Positions 1 to 12,200 are shown, counted from the first letter of the stretch. The stretch: DNA of 64,000 nt from Sodiomyces alkalinus F11 (GCF_003711515.1 NW_021167093.1:1-64000); one strand, 5' to 3'. Notes: generated from the sequence alone by a model not told the origin. Numbers and translations: made by a program.

Positions 1-198
1 CTCGGGCATCAGGATATAATAGGGGCGGATACCGGAAAAGACCGGATAGGATCTAAATAATATAATACCTATAATAGAGTCTTCACTAACTAAATTAAGG
101 ATATAAGAGACTTATATAGATATAAGTTAATATAATATATATACACGAGATTTCTGCTCCACTAAGTTAATTATCTAAGTGCCTTTTATTATACGATA
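1..198 (+). repeat. 5' LTR of Copia-1a (partial)
   Basis: The last 198 bases of the 5' LTR, collinear with 5972-6169. It ends in CGATA, a RIP form of the CGACA end kept in the solo LTR at 9138-9142. The primer-binding site starts at the next base. Confidence 0.88.
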
Positions 199-211
199 GT
201 TATAAGCCCGG
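199..211 (+). other. primer-binding site, initiator-tRNA half type (Copia-1a)
   Basis: GTTATAAGCCCGG directly follows the 5' LTR. With one TpA restored to TpG it reads GTTATGAGCCCGG, which resembles the copia-type site complementary to the anticodon half of initiator methionine tRNA. The same word follows the LTR in GagOnly-a, GagOnly-b, Copia-1b and, slightly changed, Copia-2. Confidence 0.65.
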
Positions 212-354
212 TTTATAACGCCTAAACGATAAATATTAATAAGGCTACCCCTATTCTACTATAAAGAAGTAATTATATCTATATAAGCACTCTTAAATAA
301 CTACTATTAACCTAATTAGAGTAATTAAGAGATTAATTAACTTATCTATTAACT

Positions 355-3300
355 AACCGATAAACGATAAGTAAATAAAGATATCTTCTAATATATCTAA
401 CTCTAAATAGAAGGCGGCCGCTACTACCCTTATTAACTAAAGGGATTAGGCAGTATAGGAGCGCGCTATACGCGGTAAATCCGCCTCCTACTAGGATAAC
501 TATCTTAATATAAAGCTAAGCGATAAGGAGGCTAACGCCTACCTCCTACCTATACGTACGCTACCTAATATTTATAAATATAAAGCCCTCGCCGTAGACC
601 CTAAAGCCATAAAGGAGGCCACGGCTACTCTGTTTTGCACTATCACGCTAAAGGGCCATAAGGCTATAGACGCTATAGAGGCTACTACCACGGCTACTAC
701 CACGGCGGCTATAGCCGTTAGTAAGAAGAAGACGGCCGCCCGCCGGAAGGCTATGGCTATAACGAAAGAACTAATAATAAGGACGTCTATATCTATTAAC
801 GACCTCTCTAAAAAGAGGCGTACGCGCTATTTATAAAATCGCCGCGTATAGCGCGAAGAAAAGATAGACTACGATACGTAGTAGAAGGAGTTTAATAATG
901 TACGCTCCTATATTAAAGGGACCGTTTACACTACGTTACGTAGCCTCTTAGCCTAGTTATAGGATAATACCGTAAATAGCCTAGAGGTCTGGATTACTCT
1001 CCTATACACTTATATAGGACTAATACCTATAGACCTCCGTAAAGAAGCCTTAGCCCTATATCGATAATACACCACGCCTATAAAGGCTACACCTAAGGAT
1101 ATAAACGCCTAGATAGTAAGCTAGAAAATAACGATAATATACTATAAATATATAGACGTTTTAGAACTATTAAGCGCGGACTATTAGGCAGAAGACGCGT
1201 TAAAAGCTATTAGACCTATCGCCCAGGAATAGAGTAATAACTACATAGTAAATAACTATGATAAGATTACAGAAAACCAGTTAACGATTAACGACTTCGT
1301 AAAGGCTTTATATACGGTTCTTAGTAATATAAAAAGCCTATAATTCTCCGCTATAAAGCCTAGAGTCGGGAGAAACACTTTTAATACCCTCGGGAACCTC
1401 CCCGATACTAAGGATACTACTAATAATAAAGATAATAAGAAGCGTCCTCGTAATAACACGTCCGTAAAGGCTATCCCTCCTATAATAAGGAGGCCTTACG
1501 AGATATATAAGAACCCTTATACTACCGCCGCTTATTAGTACGTAAGGCCGGATATACGCCCTTATACCTAGCGTGGCCGTAAAGATATTACGAAGGTTAT
1601 AGAAAAGAAGATACGTAACTATAGTTTTAAAAGCCGCGTGGATACCGCGATATAGAAGAGGCGGGAAGCCTTAGGGGCTATTACCGCTAATAAGATAAAG
1701 GAAGTCTAGGAAAATTAACTCTATAATACTACGCCTACGACTATAATAGTTTATAAAGACCTATCCGTTACCGTGACGGGACTAAGAGCCTACCTAACCT
1801 AAGGGGTAGCGCGTTATTATACGACGATACTATTAAGATTATAATAAGAATAAGGGGTATCCCTTTCTATTAACTAAGCTAGAGCGCTATTATACTATGC
1901 GATCCTAGATTTAGGATTATTAATCAATATCTTTAATAATCGACGCCGTTTTATAGCCGTTAGACTACCCACGGATACCTTATTATCCTTTTAGGTAGGT
2001 ACTTATAAGGCTTTTATCCTCGGATATAAAGACGTTAAGCTATATATATAATTCTTATCGGGCACGAAAAGGCTACTACGCCTTTATAACGTCGTATACT
2101 ATAAGGAATTTATTACTAATATCGTCTCGGAATACTAGCTACGCCTATAAGGCTACCGCTAGGATACTGTAAATAACACTAGTATTAGCTCTGCTAATAA
2201 CCGGCCTATCTATAAGCTACTAGATATCTACGGCTAGTATATAAACGAGCGCGCGGAAGCTATAGCCGCTACCGCGTTCGCGGTCTCGGTAAGGCACCCC
2301 CGCGATAACCCGTATAGAAGATTACGATAACCGTGGTAACCGTAGAAGATTATAGCGTAGCGGTGGTATAAACGCCTCGGCTATTACGGTACCGATATAC
2401 TTATAAGGATCGTTAACGCTACTTAGGGGGTAAAGATAAAGGGACCTTATATAACGGACTATAACGCGTATAGGTAATCATAAGTGCCTACGTAGATCCG
2501 GCGGATAGTATCTCTTTACCCGTTAAAGCCCGGAGAGGCCTTAGCTATTAATTTTCATGATCTAGAAGAGTCGGAATCGCTAGGCGGCCTATATAAGTCT
2601 ATTATACTTATTGTAGACGTGTATATAGTTTATACATGGGATTACTACCTATAGAAAACAGACTAAGGATTTATTCTATACGTATTAAAAGACGTTGTTA
2701 CCCTGCTTAAGACCTAATTCGACGTTAAGCCATGTATCCTATAGGCCGATTCTAAGATATTTTAATACCTAGAAGTTATTACCTTCCTCGCTGCTAAGGG
2801 GGTAGAAGGCTAGCTATCGGTACTATATTTATAGGATTAAAACGGCGTTATAGAACGGACTAAAGGTATTATTAGAAGGAGGGCGAGGGCTATAAGAATT
2901 AGGGCTCATCTACCTATATCTATCTAGCCTAAGATCTTTAAGACTGCTATATATCTGTATAATAGAGCACTATAATATATTAACGACTAGCGAACGCTAT
3001 ATAAAGACCTACGCGGCCGTTAACCTAACCTTATGTACCTATAAGCTTACGGCTATAAAGCCTTTATAAAAATATAGGATACCTAAGCTAAAAGGAACCG
3101 CCTATAAAGACTAGAACCGAAGGTATAGATCGGTTATTATATCGGATACTAATCCTCGAATAGCTTCCGTATTTAGCTACTATACCTAACGGATATTATC
3201 ACTATAAGAGACGTGGTCTTTAACGAAGATAAGATATTTAATAGCAGGATTAAAACGCTATAAGCTATAGCTTCCGCTAAGGAAATCGGGGAATGCCTAT

Positions 3301-5555
3301 AATCTATCCGTATTACTTAATCTAATAAGACCGTAAATAGGCTACTATTAAGGGGTATAGCTGTAGACGTATTAGATCTTAAGTCGGAAGACTCTAACAC
3401 TACCGCTATTACAACGGATAAAGGCGAGGCTACTACTATTACTACGGGAGAGGCTATTACTATTATTATAGACTATAGCACCGCTATTACCATAGACACT
3501 ACTATTACTATAGAAGAAGACTATACTACCGTTATTACTACGGGCGAAGGCGATAACACCGCTATTACCACGGGCGAGGAAGAGGCCACCGCTATTACTA
3601 CGGATACTCTACGTTTTACTACTACGAGGTTTAAGCCGTTTCCCACGCCTCTAATATCCCTGGAAGATTCTGCGCGCGCGTTCCTTATAGCGTTAGCGGT
3701 GGTTAAGGGCGTTAAGGTAGAAACAGACGATAACCACTAATAGGTAGCCGCGGATACCCTTAGGGGGTGCCTATTAGCCGTACGCCTATCGGCCGCGCGC
3801 CTATTACCCGCGCGTCTATCTATTGTAAGCCTCTACACAATAAAGAAGGTATAGAATGATAACGCCTAGAAGGCGTTCTTTAACGCTAGAAGGACTTATA
3901 ACCCTATACGTGCGAGGAAGTAAGCTATTAATGATAGCGATATCGGTGCTATAGATCCCTCTCCCTTTAACGCCTCTTAGCCGCTATTATATATAACCCG
4001 CGAGGATCTCCCGCATCTACTAAACTATTACCGCGATATACGCCTTTACTCGTTACGGGAGCGGTAGTTATAGGCTAAGGGGGAATACCTTAAGGGCTAC
4101 CGATAGATAGGCTATTAGTAGGAGGTCTACGGTAATTAGGCTAATAAGTAATAAGTCCTCGCCTATAGATAGGTATATACCTATAAATTTAATAAGTGGG
4201 GCACCCTCCTCAAGTATAAGGCACGCCTTATAGTATAAGGGGACTAATAAAAACGATTAAAGACTAAAGATAACTACGCCGCTATATTAGCCTCGCGGTC
4301 CTTTCGTATACTAATAGCTATCGCCGCTCGATTTAATCTAGAAATAAGGTAGTTTAACGCTCTTAACGCGTTCGTTAATACTAGCCTTAAAGAAGAGGTG
4401 TTTATAAAGATACTATAAGGCTACGAAGTACTATATAAGGTCCTACTACTATGGAAAGCCCTCTTCGGCTTAAGGGTATCGCCACTACTATAGTAAAAGG
4501 AATTTAGCGGCACGCTATAGAAAATAGAATTCACGGCTATATCTAATAACCCCTATATTATAATCCGCGATAGTTTAATCCTATTCTTCTACGTTAACGA
4601 TATCGGACTTATCTACTATAGAAACTGTAAGACTAACGCCGATAACCTCGAGGCCGCCCTTAAGCGAAGCTATAGACTATTAGGAGGCGAAGAAATCCGT
4701 TAGTTCCTAGGAATTAAGGTCCTAAGAGATAAAGCCACCTGTAGGTTATAGCTATTATAGTCCTCCTATATAGAGAAGATCGCGGTTAAATACTACGTAG
4801 ATATCCTTTGCCGAAGACCACTAAAGGTCGTATTATTAATAATAGAACCACTAATACTATATAATGGCACGCGCGCGATGATTCCCGAGGTCCGTTAGTA
4901 TTAGGGTATAATCGGTTCTATCCTATACGCGGCTATCGTAATAAGACCCGATATCGCGTTCGCCTATTCAAAGCTTTCCTAATATAACGTTAGCCCCTCC
5001 TCTAACCACCTTAAGAGGGCTTAATAACTACTACTATTCCTATACTATATAAGGCACCACTACCTGGAATTTAGCGGAGATAGACTCTTCCTAACCGTAA
5101 ACGACGCGTCCTTTAGGGATAACCTAGACCGTAAGAGTTTATAAGGATATACGATCAAGCTCTTCGGCGGCACTATTAACTAGAAGGCGGGTAAATAACC
5201 GATAGTCACGACGTCGTTAATAGAATTAGAATTACTCGCTCTTATAGAGGCCGTTAAAGAGACGTTATGTGTTAGCCAGATATTAAGGGATTTAGAGCTC
5301 CGGTTAGACTAATAGTAATTATAGCTATACTACGATTATTAGCAGACTATTAACCTCGTTAATAAGAAGGCATAACGCCTGCGAATAAGGCTACGGCACG
5401 TCGATATTTATAACCAGTAAGTATATTAGTCAGTATAGCAAGGCCTCTTTAAGGTTATATACGTTAACACGAAGGAGATAATCGCGGACGGTTTAACGAA
5501 GGCACTACCGGAGGCAGGGATTAAAAGATTATAGTAATAGCTTAATTTAACTAAT
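355..5555 (+). pseudogene. Copia-1a gag-pol polyprotein remnant
   Basis: This was the Gag-Pol polyprotein of a Ty1/Copia element. Gag occupies roughly 355-1860, then protease, integrase (about 2500-3200), a repeat-rich linker (3390-3610), reverse transcriptase (about 4170-4800) and RNase H (about 5090-5290). The reverse transcriptase shows F-Y-V-N-D-I near 4595. The RNase H shows R-K-S-L-Q-G-Y and N-W-K-A-G-K-Q, close to the usual Copia RKSTSGY and SWKSKKQ. The C-terminal G-L-T-K-A-L-P near 5500 is typical of Copia. The frame is closed by many TAA/TAG codons at former Gln and Trp positions, so no protein is made. Confidence 0.85.
3390..3610 (+). repeat. imperfect coding tandem repeat in Copia-1a pol
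   Basis: Repeated units read T-A-I-T-T-[DG] followed by a variable acidic stretch such as K-G-E-A, E-E-D-Y or E-G-D-N. The same array is present on the other strand in Copia-1b (39140-39400). It lies between integrase and reverse transcriptase, where Copia polyproteins have a variable linker. The units are similar but not identical, so it is a degenerate minisatellite within coding sequence. Confidence 0.7.
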
Positions 5556-5883
5556 TAAAAGGATCGTATTAAGTGGTCTAAATAATTACACGAAGAGATT
5601 ACACGCGCTAAAGCTATGGCCGTAGCGATTACGAAGGCCCCCGAGGGCGTAGCAGATCCGATAGATATAGATCCGATTAAGTAGATCCTGCTAATCAGGA
5701 TCGAGGAACTAATTAAGATAGAATTAAATTGAATGGTTAAATAGGGCGGATTTAGATCCCTTTTATAAGGGCCTTTTCCCCTAGCGGTTAATTCTTTAAT
5801 AGAAAAGTTAAAAACGTTTAGTTTACACCGAAGCCTCTGATTAGTCAGTTAACCTGGAAAGACCCACCTTAACTAAGGGGGTG

Positions 5884-6169
5884 TATTATATAGGCACACG
5901 GACTATAACGTAGTCTATAAGGGATCTAGGGGGGATCCACGCTATAACTAAGGGCTTCGTATATCGGAGACCTCGGGTATTAGGATATAACAGGGGCGGA
6001 TACCGTAAAAGACCGGATAGAATCCAAATAATATAGTATCCATAACAGAGTCTTTACTACCTAAATTAAGAGCACGAGAGACTTATACAGATATAACTTA
6101 ATATAATACATATATACGAGATTTCTACTCTACTAAGTTAATCATCCAAGTGCCTTTTGACGTGCGATA
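5884..6169 (+). repeat. 3' LTR of Copia-1a
   Basis: 286 bases, preceded by the polypurine tract AACTAAGGGGG. It starts TATTATATAGG, a RIP form of the TGTCGTATAGG start seen at the right-hand LTR of Copia-1b, and ends CGATA. The next five bases, GAGAG, would be the right target duplication; the left one is outside the window. Confidence 0.88.
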
Positions 6170-6372
6170 GAGAGTCTCTTATGCTCTTAATTTAGGCGGT
6201 GAAGACTCTGTTATGGGTACTAAGTCATTTGGATCCTATCCGGTCTTTTCCGGTATCCGCCCCTGTTATATCCTAATACCCGAGGTCCCCGATATCCGAA
6301 GCCCTTAGTTATAGCGTGGATCCCCCCTGGATCCCCTATGGACCACGTTGTGGTCCGTGTGCCCATGCGACA
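6170..6372 (-). repeat. truncated Copia-1 family LTR, inverted
   Basis: Read on the minus strand from 6372, this starts TGTCGCATGGGC and follows the Copia-1 LTR for about 200 bases, stopping abruptly where Copia-1a begins. It is less RIP-mutated than the neighbouring full-length element and keeps several CpA and TpG pairs. The simplest reading is an older solo LTR cut by the Copia-1a insertion, with its remainder to the left of the window. The opposing LTRs make an inverted repeat about the 6169/6170 junction. Confidence 0.8.
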
Positions 6373-7243
6373 GGCCTGCGCTTCTCTGCTCTGCTCTGCG
6401 TCTCTGTTTCGAGTATCCGTACGTATAATAATACTTGGTTTTTGATATACCTAGGCGAGCGATGAACGATGTTGCATCACTGCAATCCCTCCGCGCCATC
6501 CACCCCCTCCGTACCAGAAACACCAAAAGTTTGGTGCTTCCGTTTGACATGTGTTCGGTCAATCGAGAACCACTCTTACGCCCGCAAGATGATATCAAAC
6601 CTTATCAAGGTGCACTGCTGCAGCTAGCCCGGGCGGGTCAGCGCAGTCTCTCTCGCGGTCGGGCGTCCCAACCCCGCTCATACCACGAGGGAAAAGGGGT
6701 GCTAGTCATGACGATCGATGATCCATTGATCAATTATCACAGTTCTTAAGAAAAAACAAATCATTGAACCGTGGGCATCGACTTGAGAAGCCTCTCCAGA
6801 ACATCCACACACGCTAATTATCCTGCTTGTTCCCTCCTATCCCGTGGAAATGTCCCTTAAGATCCCCGGATTCCGTGGCTTGACTTCGCTTTGATGCCGC
6901 TCATGACGGAGGGAAAAGGGTGGACGAGGGTGGACACATGCTACGCTTCTACGCCGATCATGATGTCGCCTAACCAACGGCAACATGGAAAGGAATGAAA
7001 AGAGTGTGGTCGTGAGAGTGCCGGGGATCCCAAGTGCCCTTTCCGCCTCTCCTTGTCACGTGCGTCTCCGTGACAATCTTCCCTTTTTCTAGATAGTTCC
7101 GCTGTCTGCGTTTCCATTGTCTTGCATCGACCATCCCCCCTACCCCTATCATGATATTGACGCGCACTTGACATCAAAAGTGGCGTTTGGTTGCAGTGAG
7201 TTGAGTTCAGGGCCTCCAACTTGTCGATGGTCATGTTGGGTGG
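6373..7243. other. unmutated flanking DNA, no gene supported
   Basis: 871 bases of ordinary composition with abundant CpA and TpG, in sharp contrast to both sides. Short overlapping open frames on both strands share no recognisable domain, and none has convincing start or splice context. It probably represents pre-insertion chromosomal DNA. Its right edge GGTGG (7239-7243) is the left target duplication of GagOnly-a. Confidence 0.7.
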
Positions 7244-7435
7244 TGTCAGATGGAGGCTCCAGGATATCGGGGTGTGACTTACGCCATTTTGAGGGACGGA
7301 TAAGGTACTTCCGACCGATATATCCATATCGATTTCCCCTCACTTTACCTTATAGTTAGATATTCCTATAGAGTACCTTTTACTCTTCTTAAATGCATAT
7401 ATATATCTTTTATATACCTTATTTATATACTAATA
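7244..7435 (+). repeat. 5' LTR of GagOnly-a
   Basis: 192 bases starting TGTCAGATGGAGGC and ending CTAATA, followed by CTTATAAGCCCGG as primer site. The first 100 or so bases are nearly free of RIP and the rest is mutated, so the RIP edge falls inside this LTR near 7340. Only the first 37 or so bases and the extreme end resemble the GagOnly-b LTR. Confidence 0.85.
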
Positions 7436-7623
7436 CTTATAAGCCCGGTGCTCTAAAAACGACCCTATTTCGGTAGATTTAATAGTATTACTATTTCGAC
7501 GCCTATTATAATTTAGGGTTATTTAACGGTAATATCCGTCTACTCTACGATTATTATTATTCTATTATTCTATTTATTACCTACCCTATACCATACCGTG
7601 CCGTGAAGCCTCTAAAGTCTATA

Positions 7624-8866
7624 ATGGATATAAAGGAGTACCCTATATTAAAGATCCTTTAAAAGCCCGATAATTAGAAAGTATAGATTAATAGTATCCG
7701 AGTAATCACGACGTAGTACGAAGTATAGTAGTATATTAACCCCGAAGTTCCGGACTAAGAACGCCTAAAATTAGTATAATATACCTTACCCGAAAAGGAC
7801 ACTAATAATAAAGACTTTAACTTCGGTTTATTTTAAATTAAACAAAGCCGATATAATAAGGCGTTTAATTTAATCGCGCGGGTTTATAATTACATAATAG
7901 GTAGCGTTAACCGCGACCTCCACTATTAATTTAAGTTCTATATATATATTAGCGAGAGTATTTAAGCCGTAAAGGAATAGATTATACTATTAAATAAAGC
8001 GTAGAGGTACCTTATTAAGAAAAGGTAGGACGATTACCTATAAGTAATAAAAAGGATACTCTATAAGTAATAGATAAATAACTTTATTAAGCTATACTAA
8101 CTTACGACTTAAACCTCTATAAGGGATATTAAAGACCTAGAGAGGTAGCGCCGTGATTTATTTTAAGTTATTCGGGGAATATTACCGAAATACGGAGACC
8201 CTACCTTTATTCGGATCCACGACCTCGAAGAAAAGGACCGTCTAACGCTTAAAGACTTAGCGAGGAAGTATATTAGTTAGTTAAGGGTTTAAGAGCCTAA
8301 ACGCCTATAATTAAAGCCTACCTAAAGTAGCTTCTATACCGCGATATTTCTCGGAAAGGATAAAAAAGAGAAGACCCCGGGGGGCAGGGAGTCCCTTAAG
8401 GGGTGGATCGGTTTTATCTATAATTATATTAGGGCTAGAAGAAGCGATACCTATTATCAACCTTAGTATATAAACCCTAATATTAACGAGATATAAAGGA
8501 AGGATAGGTATAAACCGTTTACAGAAGTAGTTAAATACTATAAGAAGGTTATTAAGAGCTAGGAATAGGATCGTTAAACAAGCTTTAAAGCTAACCTAAA
8601 AAGAGAGGTGGAAAAGAAGAAGAAGACTATAAAGTAGTCTTTATACTTCGCTACCGCTGCTTAGGAAAAAGATAGCGACGATGACGATATCTATTTTCAC
8701 GGTATGTACGACGATATAGCCGATGTTAGCTTCTTTAATAACCCTTTTATTCCCGTTATTCGTTAACTTATTTATTAACCTATTATGCTACGTGTTATAG
8801 AAGAAGCTAGCCCTCGCCCCAGGGGGGTAGGGGAAGACACCTCTATTATTATTATAGGAGCCGTTG
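7624..8866 (+). pseudogene. GagOnly-a Gag-like protein, N-terminal part
   Basis: The frame opens with ATG at 7624 and reads M-D-I-K-E-Y-P-I-L-K, followed by a K-P-D-N-W-K-V-W-type motif (Trp codons now stops) that recalls Gag of Copia elements. GagOnly-b begins the same way at 59803 on the minus strand. The frame runs to 8866, where a solo LTR interrupts it, resumes for 29 bases at 9143-9171, and after Gypsy-1 continues from 14423. Stops are TAA/TAG at expected Gln or Trp codons. The assignment to Gag rests on motif style and position after the primer site; no nucleic-acid-binding zinc knuckle was found. Confidence 0.7.
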
Positions 8867-9142
8867 TATTGTATAGGCACACGGACTATAACGTGGTCTC
8901 TAAGGGATCTATACCTAACTAAGGGCTTCGGATCTCGGGGACCTCGGGTATTAAGGATATAACGAGGGAGGATACCGGAAAAGACCGGATATGATCCAAA
9001 TAATATAGTATCTATAACAGAGTCTTTACCACCTAAACTAAGGGCATAAGAGACTTACATAGATATACCTTAATATAATACACACACACGAAATTTCTGC
9101 TCTATTAAGTTAATTATGTAAGTGCTATTTTGATGTGCGACA
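8867..9142 (+). repeat. solo LTR of the Copia-1 family
   Basis: 276 bases matching both Copia-1 LTRs, starting TATTGTATAGG and ending GCGACA, with no internal sequence beside it. The flanks are CGTTG (8862-8866) and CGTTC (9143-9147), a 5-bp target duplication with one mismatch. It lies inside the GagOnly-a gag frame, and the uninterrupted GagOnly-b shows the empty site. It most likely arose by recombination between the LTRs of a full element. Confidence 0.88.
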
Positions 9143-9171
9143 CGTTCCTCCTGCTACTATTACTTCGACCG

Positions 9172-9372
9172 TGTTATGAACTGACCCTATTAGCCAGGGT
9201 CCTCGCCTTACTAAGCCGGGACACCGTATAGACCTCTTACCGATTAGGCAGCTAACTTATAGCTACCCCTAGCAAGACAGACTTTCACCTTTTCCTTCTC
9301 CTTTCCTTAGTTCTAGATAATATAATTATTCGGCCTTACCTATTAGTTTAGACTTATAACTAGCCGTTTATA
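9172..9372 (+). repeat. 5' LTR of Gypsy-1
   Basis: 201 bases starting TGTTATGAACTGACCC and ending CCGTTTATA. It matches 14216-14417 almost throughout; most differences are C/T or G/A as RIP makes. Confidence 0.87.
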
Positions 9373-10340
9373 TATCTAGAACTTTGTATTAACCTAACGC
9401 TATATAAGTATAGACTATAATACTAGCACTCCGCCTAGGGGCAGCGACTTTTAAGCTACCGCCTAATAATAGGCGGGATAGATAAACAGAAATTAAGAGG
9501 TGTAATAGATAATTACCGATACCGTACGGCCTCTCTAGGACTACCTAATATAATAGAACTTAGTATATTAAACCTACGAAGTATAGCTTAATTAGTAAAC
9601 GCGAGCCTAGTAATAAGCGCTAGAATAATAAGTAGATAATTAGCGATAAACTTAGTAAGCCCTTGTAAAGACCTAAGATACACTTAGCTAGATACTCGCC
9701 TAGATACGGTCTTTATAAGAGAGCTAATGAAACTAATACCTCGCCCCTCCCTTATAAGGACCTTCTATACCGATAACCGCACTATAGATAACGCCCTTTA
9801 ACACTACCGCTATACCCTCGCTATCTATAACCCTAGCATTAGCGATAACTGATAGGCTAACCCTAATTCTCCTATTAGAACCCCTCCGTATTATATAGAC
9901 TCCGGTTAACCTAAATACCCTGCCCTTAAGCTAGTAGAAGCGGGTAAATAATATCAGATAAAGCGTAGTCGAAATCGTCACAAAAAAGGTCAAAATTGAT
10001 TGAGTCAGTTATGTGTGTATTATAACTCTAACAGACGGTCAGAGAATTCCTGCCACCGTTCTATTAGTGGAGAAGATTCTACAGGTATCCACCCGGATTG
10101 TAAGCTCGGCAATCCGGCCCATTACATAACCGTAAATCCACGAACAGTCTATAGTCTATTCGATAAATAACCCTCCGATCTTTTCCGGAAAGAGAGCTAA
10201 ATACGTAGGGTGGTCGCGGGCTATACGCAATAAGCTTAAGATCGACGGACTGCTATTCTATAGCTAGTAGGAGATATAGTTCCTAATCTATATAAGCTTA
10301 GGCCTAGGGCCCTAATAGGTAATCGCGACGTTATATAGTT
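9373..10340. other. Gypsy-1 interior, probable gag remnant
   Basis: About 970 RIP-mutated bases between the 5' LTR and the first recognisable pol motif. Position suggests Gag, but I see no zinc knuckle or protease motif. A short patch near 9965-10130 is less mutated. The space is too small for gag, protease and reverse transcriptase together, which supports an internal deletion. Confidence 0.4.
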
Positions 10341-10349
10341 CGGGAGGGT

Positions 10350-12200
10350 GTAGAGAGCTATAAAATTTTATAATAAAACGGATATTTACTAAGGAGTAAA
10401 GCGAATAGGCCGGGGAACTAGCTTAGTTCGACTTTATATTAGAGTATCGCTAAGGTAGTAATAACTACGCCGCTAACGCCTTATTATATTAGGAATAAAA
10501 CGTACAAAAGGATTACAAGGATAAGCGAGAGTAAGGATAGTTTATATAATTAATCCCTAGTTCCGCCCTCCCATATATAAGGGCTATAGAGGTAGTAGTA
10601 AAAGCTGCTCCCGTTATAGAGCTAGCTCCTACCCGTGTATTTAAAGCCGATAATTAATTATAGCGCTTTTAGGATAAGACCGCCGCGAGTAATAACTAAT
10701 ATCAGAAAACTACTATAGCGGTTATAAAGGGAAAAAGAAGTTTTAACCCCTTCTTAAATCTAAATATATAGATTGTAGAGTGCGTTATCCTGCTAGGAGG
10801 TTAACTAACCTTCTAAGACCGGTATTAGGTTTTAGGGTTAGCGGAGGAGTCTATGCTATATAGACGTGTAGTATAAGCGATCTAGAACCCGGTGATTAGC
10901 GGTTACCTTAGCAGGGATAGTATAATTGCCTTTATAGCACGGAAATTCTTCTAGCCTAGTATAAATAAAGATATATAACGGTTTATGTGGAATTATAATA
11001 TATATAAAAGAGGATATATCTAAAGAATCTCGAAGCGAGGCTTACTTAAGCCGTTACCGATCCCCGAGTATATTCGTAGCTACCTCTTTATAGACTTTAT
11101 AACCGACTTATTACCTATAGGCGACTCCGGCGCTAAGTACCTCTAAGTTATTATTAATAGACTTACTAAGGCTATAACCCTTAAGGTAATAGATACGATA
11201 AATACTAAGGCCTACGTATAACGGTTCCTCGATTATTACTTCTGGTTTTATACTACACCCCTATTTATTATAAACGACTAAGGGTTAAACTAAATAAGTA
11301 GGTTCTAGTAATATTTCTATAAGCGAATAAAGATTAAATAGCGACTTAGTACCGCTTATTAACTATAAACGGATAAAGCGCCTAAATAGATAAACTAAGA
11401 AGTATAAGCCTACCGTAGAGCTTTCGTGTATTACTACTAAAAGGATTAAGGAAAGCTATTACTAGCCGTATACTTAGCGCTAAATAACCATAAGAGCTCG
11501 GCTATATTTTTCCTAGAGTATAGGCTCTACGTAGAACCGCTATAGGTATAGAAGCCTAAGCCGAAAGACGCCTAAGAATGCTCCGCCTATAACCTCCTAA
11601 GTAAGCTCTAATAAGCCGTAGAGTTTATATAGACAGCGATAGCCTTAAAATAACTACGGGATAAAGAATCCGCCAATAGACGACGAGCTCCTATAAAAAG
11701 GTTTAAAAAGGATAACTTAGTATAGCTAACGATATCGAATTATAGCATGCTATAACCCTTTAATAAGCTAAATTAGCTATACTAAAAATACCGGGTTACT
11801 AAGGTTATTAGACTATATATTATCGAACTCGATATACCCTTATAGATATACCCTCGCTTTTACGTTAATTTACTCCGCTAAGCTAATACTAACCCCTTAC
11901 TAGGATAAAAGGTAGATAACCCCTAGCCCCTACTGATTAAAAACGGCTTAGATAGCGGTAAGGAGTAAAAGGTATAGGAGATCCTATATACTAGAACTAA
12001 ACAGCGAGGTCGCGGAATACGATATAAAGTCCTAGTATAATAGATAGGCTATACTGAGCTAATATAGGGACTCCTTAATGCTATAGAAGAAACTAAAGCC
12101 CTAGACGACTTCGAAGCTAAGCACGGACCAGCCTAGTTAAATAACGGGCCGTTATAAGAATACACTACCCAGAGGAGAGTAATAAGCGAGGGGAGCGCGA
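10350..12200 (+). pseudogene. Gypsy-1 pol remnant: RNase H end, integrase, chromodomain-like tail
   Basis: The frame starts with the end of a Gypsy RNase H, reading A-Q-F-D-F-I-L-E-Y-R and then an A-N-A-L motif matching the usual ADALS(R). The integrase follows with P-L-P-I-P-E-Y-I near 11045, then I-D-F-I-T-D-L-L-P, and F-I-I-N-D-Q-G near 11270, the segment around the second catalytic Asp. Near 11830 comes D-I-P-L-Q-I-Y-P-R-F-Y-V-N-L-L-R, corresponding to the HPVFHVSLLRP region before chromodomains, and near 12020 Y-K-V-L-V-Q-Q-I-G-Y, comparable to YLVKWKGY. Many TAA/TAG stops make it non-functional. Confidence 0.8.

Larger units (their letters stand above)
1..6169 (+). mobile_element. Copia-1a, Ty1/Copia LTR retrotransposon, RIP-degraded
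   Basis: A nearly complete Copia element whose left end lies outside the window. Bases 1-198 align without a gap to 5972-6169, so both LTRs belong to one insertion and about 88 bases of the 5' LTR are missing. The internal region carries degraded Gag, protease, integrase, reverse transcriptase and RNase H in Copia order. The reverse transcriptase core reads F-Y-V-N-D-I near 4595, which is YVDD with Asp changed to Asn as RIP would do. A second copy of the family, Copia-1b, lies on the minus strand at 36605-42914. Confidence 0.9.

Noticed and set aside
1256..1459. Open frame on the minus strand, with a close homologue at 41377-41580 on the plus strand
   Set aside because: Both lie antisense to the Gag part of Copia-1a and Copia-1b. 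The similarity simply reflects the two copies of the element, and the sense frame explains the conservation.
6305..7359. Several short open frames on both strands in the unmutated island
   Set aside because: They overlap each other, have no recognisable domain, and some run into LTR sequence on either side, so they look like chance frames.
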